The notes beneath the pieces were generated by a model, which was not told where the DNA came from, ran no database searches, and was given only the letters and a program-made list of their open reading frames with translations. A program made the translations under genes and the position numbers. A stretch of DNA of 64,000 bases from assembly GCF_009827335.1 (NCBI RefSeq), contig NZ_WTYH01000001.1:1426001-1490000 (forward strand). The letters are read 5' to 3'. The stretch is from Aurantiacibacter arachoides (GTDB taxonomy: Bacteria; Pseudomonadota; Alphaproteobacteria; Sphingomonadales; Sphingomonadaceae). Positions 60,025 to 64,000 of this stretch are shown here, piece after piece (the stretch's first letter is position 1; every line of letters starts with the position of its first letter).

Positions 60025-61314
60025 CTAGCGGGCGCCGTGCCCGGTCAGCACGACCAGCGCCGTGCGCACCAGGATAAGAAAGTCGAGCCAGTACGAGAAG
60101 TTCTTGATGTAGAAAAAGTCGTACTGCAGCTTGTCATCGATGTCCGAAAGCTCGGTCACGTGGCCCTGGTTGACCTGGGCCCAACCCGTGATGCCGGGCC
60201 GCACGATGTGGCGGTAATCGTAGAAGGCGATTTCGCGCTGATACCAGTGCGACAGCTCCACCGCCTCGGGACGGGGGCCAATCCAGCTCATGTGGCCGGT
60301 AAGGATGTTCCACATCTGCGGCAGTTCGTCGATGCGGGTCTTGCGCAGAATGCGGCCGAGGCGCGTGATGCGCGGATCCTTGTCGCCAGTCATCGCCTTC
60401 AGGCGCCGCGCGTCAACATCGGCTTCTTCGCCTGCCGCGCGCATGGTGCGAAACTTCAGCACGCGGAACGGCTGGGCGCGATAGCCCATGCGATACTGGC
60501 GGAAGAACACCGGTCCGGGTGAATCGAGCTTGATCAGCCCCGCGACGAGCAACATCGGCACCAGCAGGACAGGTGCCACCAGCAGGACGACGGCGGCATC
60601 GATCATCCGCTTGATGCGCATGAAGCTCATGTTCGGCAACAGCGAGCCGAAGCTGTTTTCCGAAAGATGTTCCACCCGCACCTTGCCAGTCGCCGCTTCG
60701 TAAACCTGTTTAAAGTGGAAGACGGGCACGCCCTGCAACGCGGCATTTGCAAGTAACCGCTCCCAAGAATCTTTGTGATCGGCGTGGAGGTCGGCCACGA
60801 TAATCGCACCGCGATGGCTCGGCAGCATCGGTTCGGTCAGCGGGCGTACGTCCAGCCCGATATTGGAGAGGCGCGGAATGCGTCCCCCCGGCACGGTGTA
60901 AAACACGTTCTGGTCCGACCGCGTTGCCAGCACCATGAAGGCGAGATAAATCGATAGCACCGCCACGAAGTTCACTGCGAACACACCGATCGAATACGGC
61001 ACGCGCAGCACGAGGATGCCGATCGCCACGATACCGAACGCAGCAACGAAGGTCGGAATGATCGCGCCGAACTGCTTCACGCCGGGATAAATGTTCACCC
61101 GTCGGGCAGAAGCGATGCCAATCAAGGTGGCAAGAGCCGAACCTAAGATGCTGTTCTCGATGAACGGTAGACTGGAAAAGGCAACCTGTGGCCCGAACCA
61201 CAGCAGCGACGGCAGCACAGTCCCAAGGATTATACTGCCCAACACTTGCAGGGAGAAGGAGTGGTAAAGCTTCCTGCGATCCTGAACAAGATCGTTGTGG
61301 GCCGACATCAGCAT
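60025..61314 (-). CDS. WcaJ-type polyprenyl-phosphate sugar-phosphate transferase
   Basis: A 429-residue initiating transferase of the polyprenyl glycosylphosphotransferase family, which loads the first sugar phosphate onto undecaprenyl phosphate. The N-terminus holds four to five membrane helices (about 21-130), a soluble loop follows, and the catalytic domain has the conserved KFRTM, RLGRILRKTRIDELPQMWN, SWIGPRPE and RPGITGWAQVNQG motifs. Whether glucose, galactose or an N-acetyl-sugar is transferred cannot be read. Two in-frame ATGs, codons 1 and 3, are possible starts. It is alone on its transcript and would begin the EPS repeat unit. Confidence 0.93.
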   Translation of the reverse strand: MLMSAHNDLVQDRRKLYHSFSLQVLGSIILGTVLPSLLWFGPQVAFSSLPFIENSILGSALATLIGIASARRVNIYPGVKQFGAIIPTFVAAFGIVAIGILVLRVPYSIGVFAVNFVAVLSIYLAFMVLATRSDQNVFYTVPGGRIPRLSNIGLDVRPLTEPMLPSHRGAIIVADLHADHKDSWERLLANAALQGVPVFHFKQVYEAATGKVRVEHLSENSFGSLLPNMSFMRIKRMIDAAVVLLVAPVLLVPMLLVAGLIKLDSPGPVFFRQYRMGYRAQPFRVLKFRTMRAAGEEADVDARRLKAMTGDKDPRITRLGRILRKTRIDELPQMWNILTGHMSWIGPRPEAVELSHWYQREIAFYDYRHIVRPGITGWAQVNQGHVTELSDIDDKLQYDFFYIKNFSYWLDFLILVRTALVVLTGHGAR

Positions 61315-61454
61315 TGTGAGTGGTCCATGAAAAAACTATCTTTAATCAACAGGTCGCGAGACGACAGCGCCCGTGCAACACAGGTTGCCTGTACGCCGCA
61401 AAATGCAGAGCCGCAAGTGGCCCCACGATAAGGCGGCGTTGCTTGGCCCGCGCG

Positions 61455-62489
61455 TCAGATCGGATCGGCGGCCGTTCCGCTGACAGTCCACGTCTGTCCC
61501 GTTGCCAGCAAGGCGGCAAGGTCGCGCGACTTGCCCTTGGTGGCACGCTCCCGCTCGTCCGCCACGGCGGCTTCGTAGGTGGGTCGCGGGTCGTCGTAGA
61601 GGACGCCCAGCGCCATGGGGAACGGCCCGAAGGGCATTTCCACGAGCATGTGCGCGATGGAACGGTTTCGCGCGTTATGGACGATAACGCCGGCTGCCTC
61701 CCAATTGCCATCGGCAACGTCGACAACCATCAGTTCCAGCGTGTCGCGATCCAGCGCAATGCCGCGGCTGCCGTTCGCAAACAGCATGGGCTGTCCGTCT
61801 TCCAGCCACAGCTGCCGGTCCTCTGCCCCCTTGGGCGCGGCAAAATCGTCGAACACGTCCTTGTTGTAGACAATGCAGTTCTGGAAGATCTCGATAAACG
61901 CAGCCCCCTGATGGGCATGGGCGGCGACCAGCACCTCGGGCAATTTCTTCGACACGTCGAACCCGCGCGCCACGAAGCGAGCATTGGCGCCAAGCGCAAA
62001 GCTGCACGGGTTGATCGGCGCGTCGAAGCTGCCGACCGGCGTGGAGGGGCTGCGCGTGCCGACCCGGCTGGTCGGGCTCGCCTGGCCCTTGGTGAGGCCG
62101 TAAATCTCGTTGTTGAACAGCATGATCTGCATGTTCACGTTGCGGCGAAGCACGTGCATCATGTGATTGCCGCCGATGGAGAGGCCATCGCCGTCGCCGG
62201 TCACCAGCCACACGTCCAGCGCCGGGTTGGCCAGCTTGATGCCGGTCGCAAAGGCGGGCGCGCGGCCGTGGATGGTGTGGAAGCCGTAGCTTTCCATGTA
62301 ATAGGGGAAGCGGCTGGAGCAGCCGATGCCGGAAACGAACACGGTGTTCTTCGGGTCCGCGCCGAGCGTCGGCAGCGTGCGCTGCACCGCCTTCAGGATG
62401 GCATAGTCCCCGCAACCCGGGCACCAGCGCACCTCCTGATCGGTTTCCCAGTCCTTCAGGGTGGTTTCGATCTTTACCGGCGCGTTCAT
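61455..62489 (-). CDS. korB: 2-oxoacid:ferredoxin oxidoreductase beta subunit
   Basis: A 344-residue beta subunit with the thiamine pyrophosphate-binding domain: RWCPGCGDYAILKA (C23, C26), GIGCSSRFPYY, VTGDGDGLSIGGNHM at 96-110 and FNNEIYGLTKGQ at 125-136. With KorA it oxidatively decarboxylates 2-oxoglutarate (or another 2-oxoacid) to the CoA thioester using ferredoxin. This two-subunit form is found in aerobic bacteria as an alternative or addition to the lipoate-dependent complex. Start codon overlaps the korA stop by four bases (ATGA). Confidence 0.93.
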   Translation of the reverse strand: MNAPVKIETTLKDWETDQEVRWCPGCGDYAILKAVQRTLPTLGADPKNTVFVSGIGCSSRFPYYMESYGFHTIHGRAPAFATGIKLANPALDVWLVTGDGDGLSIGGNHMMHVLRRNVNMQIMLFNNEIYGLTKGQASPTSRVGTRSPSTPVGSFDAPINPCSFALGANARFVARGFDVSKKLPEVLVAAHAHQGAAFIEIFQNCIVYNKDVFDDFAAPKGAEDRQLWLEDGQPMLFANGSRGIALDRDTLELMVVDVADGNWEAAGVIVHNARNRSIAHMLVEMPFGPFPMALGVLYDDPRPTYEAAVADERERATKGKSRDLAALLATGQTWTVSGTAADPI

Positions 62490-64000
62490 TTGGTCACCTC
62501 GCTCTGCGGCGAATTCTGTCTCCGCAACGACCCGTCATCGTGGCCCTGCTCGCGTGTAGGCAGCTGCTGGTTATTCACCGGCACCTCCCCGCCCTCGTTG
62601 CCGTCGATGCCGTCGAAATACTTGCCGATGGCGGCCTCCAGCTCGGCGATCTGGAAGGGCTGGCCGCTGGTCTTGGTCAGGCTTTGCGCGTCGATCAGCA
62701 GCTGATCGCGCAGCACGGTTTTGAACTGGCCGGTGTTCATTTCCGGCATCAGGACGTGGTCGAACCCGGCGAGCAGCTCGCCAAGGTTGGCCGGCAGCGG
62801 CCAGATGTGGCGCACGTGGATGTGGCTGACCTTGCGGCCCTTTTCGCGCCAGCGGCCCACTGCCTGGTGGATCGGGCCGTAGGTGCTGCCCCAGCCGACC
62901 ACCGCGAGCTCGCCAGTCGTATCGCCAAGGGCCACATCCTGCGGCGGCACGGCGATGCCGAGCACCTTGCTCGCCCGGGCTTCCGTCATGCGCTGATGGT
63001 TGTCGGGCGAATAGTCGATATTGCCGGTCAACTCGTGCTTCTCGATCCCGCCCACGCGGTGCATCAATCCCGGCGTGCCGGGCTTGACCCAGGGGCGCGC
63101 ACCCTTCTCGTCGCGCTTGTAGGGCAGGAACCTTGCCCCACCCGCCTCATCGACATCGTTCGCCGAGTCGCAGAAGGTGACGGGGAACGGCGCGTAATCG
63201 GCCGGGTCGGGCACCAGCCACGGCTCGGCGGCATTGGCGATGTAGCCATCCGTCAACAGCATGACCGGCGTCATGTATTCCACCGCGATGCGGCAGGCCT
63301 CGATCGCAACCTCGAACGCGTCGGACGGGCTGCGCGCGGAGATGACCGGCATGGGCGCATCGCCGTTGCGGCCATAGACCGCCTGATAGAGGTCGCTCTG
63401 CTCAGTCTTGGTGGGCAAGCCTGTCGACGGTCCGCCGCGTTGCGAGTTCACAATGACCAGCGGCAGTTCCACCATGATGGCAAGACCCATCGCCTCACCC
63501 TTCAGCGCGATGCCGGGGCCGGACGAGGACGTGACGCCCAGCGAGCCGGCATAGCTCGCCCCGATGGCGGCGCAGATCGCGGCGATCTCGTCCTCCGCCT
63601 GGAAGGTGGTGACGTCGAATTCCTTCAGCCGCGCCAGGTGATGCAGGATCGCGCTAGCCGGCGTGATCGGATAGCCGCCGAAGAACAGCGGCAATTCAGC
63701 CAGCTGACCGCCCGCGACCAGGCCGAGTGAAATCGCCTCTGCGCCCGTAATCGTGCGATAAAGGCCCGGTGCGCTTTCCACCGGCGGCATGGTAACCTGC
63801 TGCAATGGCCCGGCAAGCTCCGCCGTCTCGCCATAGGCATGGCCGGCATCGAGCGCGGCGATGTTGGCATCGGCGATCTCGGGCTTCCTGCGGAACTTGT
63901 CCCGCAGCCAGTCATGAATCGGTTCGCGCGGCCGGTCGAACATCCACAACGCAAGGCCGAGCGTCCACATGTTCTTGGAGCGCAGCGCATCCTTGTTGCC
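62486..64000 (-). CDS. korA: 2-oxoacid:ferredoxin oxidoreductase alpha subunit (partial)
   Basis: The frame enters from the right edge and covers 504 residues in the window; family members with fused gamma and alpha domains are about 600 residues, so the missing N-terminal part should lie beyond 64000. KNMWTLGLALWMFDRP marks the end of the gamma domain. The alpha domain has FFGGYPITPASAILHHLA, FQAEDEIAAICAAIGASYAG, TSSSGPGIALKGEAMGLA and GGPSTGLPTKTEQSDL, the pattern of pyruvate/2-oxoglutarate ferredoxin oxidoreductases. A Met at 63970 is internal, not the start. The C-terminal 35 residues are a polar tail without homology. It is upstream of korB with a four-base overlap. Confidence 0.92.
   Translation of the reverse strand, partial: GNKDALRSKNMWTLGLALWMFDRPREPIHDWLRDKFRRKPEIADANIAALDAGHAYGETAELAGPLQQVTMPPVESAPGLYRTITGAEAISLGLVAGGQLAELPLFFGGYPITPASAILHHLARLKEFDVTTFQAEDEIAAICAAIGASYAGSLGVTSSSGPGIALKGEAMGLAIMVELPLVIVNSQRGGPSTGLPTKTEQSDLYQAVYGRNGDAPMPVISARSPSDAFEVAIEACRIAVEYMTPVMLLTDGYIANAAEPWLVPDPADYAPFPVTFCDSANDVDEAGGARFLPYKRDEKGARPWVKPGTPGLMHRVGGIEKHELTGNIDYSPDNHQRMTEARASKVLGIAVPPQDVALGDTTGELAVVGWGSTYGPIHQAVGRWREKGRKVSHIHVRHIWPLPANLGELLAGFDHVLMPEMNTGQFKTVLRDQLLIDAQSLTKTSGQPFQIAELEAAIGKYFDGIDGNEGGEVPVNNQQLPTREQGHDDGSLRRQNSPQSEVTK

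Overview
The window reads as the chromosome of a GC-rich alphaproteobacterium, most likely a sphingomonad of the Erythrobacteraceae/Sphingomonadaceae type. Support comes from the zapA - 6S RNA - 5-formyltetrahydrofolate cyclo-ligase block, a DUF2842 gene, an efp-suhB pair, a tkt-gap-pgk glycolytic run, a branched-chain 2-oxoacid dehydrogenase operon and a large exopolysaccharide (EPS) locus. The taxon is inferred from gene content, since no rRNA is present. I saw no insertion sequence, prophage, CRISPR array or plasmid feature, and no gene-free stretch above 300 bases.

Layout. Positions 1-22.3 kb are mostly housekeeping: a truncated SLC13 permease, tRNA-Leu, suhB/efp, two cell-wall enzymes (M23 endopeptidase-like and L,D-transpeptidase), thiE, class I aldolase, pgk/gap/tkt, a small coiled-coil gene with zapA, 6S RNA, a folate ligase, an Fpg/Nei glycosylase, tRNA-Asp, the BCKDH E1-alpha/E1-beta/E2 genes, thyA with a UDP-glucuronate epimerase, and tRNA-Pro.

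Positions 22.4-28.4 kb hold a tightly overlapping four-gene signalling operon: a CHASE3-GAF hybrid kinase with three receivers, a CheR methyltransferase, a receiver-less CheB methylesterase and a receiver-kinase protein. No chemoreceptor is present. It lies directly downstream of sugar-nucleotide genes (galE, a GT2, UDP-xylose synthase). This is the least ordinary system in the window: it suggests a sensor kinase whose coiled coil might be adjusted by methylation.

Positions 28.5-46.5 kb and 49.4-61.3 kb form the EPS locus. It has sugar-nucleotide enzymes (GalE, UXS, WecB, WecC, UDP-GlcA epimerase), a WcaJ-type initiating transferase, six further glycosyltransferases, a NodU-like carbamoyltransferase, a glutamine-dependent asparagine-synthase-like enzyme, a Wzy-like polymerase, an O-antigen-ligase-like protein, a Wzc-type tyrosine kinase and an unrecognised exported protein coupled to it. 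No Wzx flippase, Wza export channel or UDP-glucose dehydrogenase is seen, so the pathway must be completed elsewhere. The parts predict a uronic-acid-rich polymer that may be carbamoylated and perhaps amidated.

Interspersed or flanking genes are purF with an SDR, a PilZ protein, a nucleotidyltransferase-like protein, a beta-lactamase-family serine hydrolase, a cyclopropane synthase-like methyltransferase, a DNA photolyase, a PAP2 phosphatase, a membrane metal-dependent hydrolase, and at the right edge the 2-oxoacid:ferredoxin oxidoreductase genes korB and korA (the latter running off the window).
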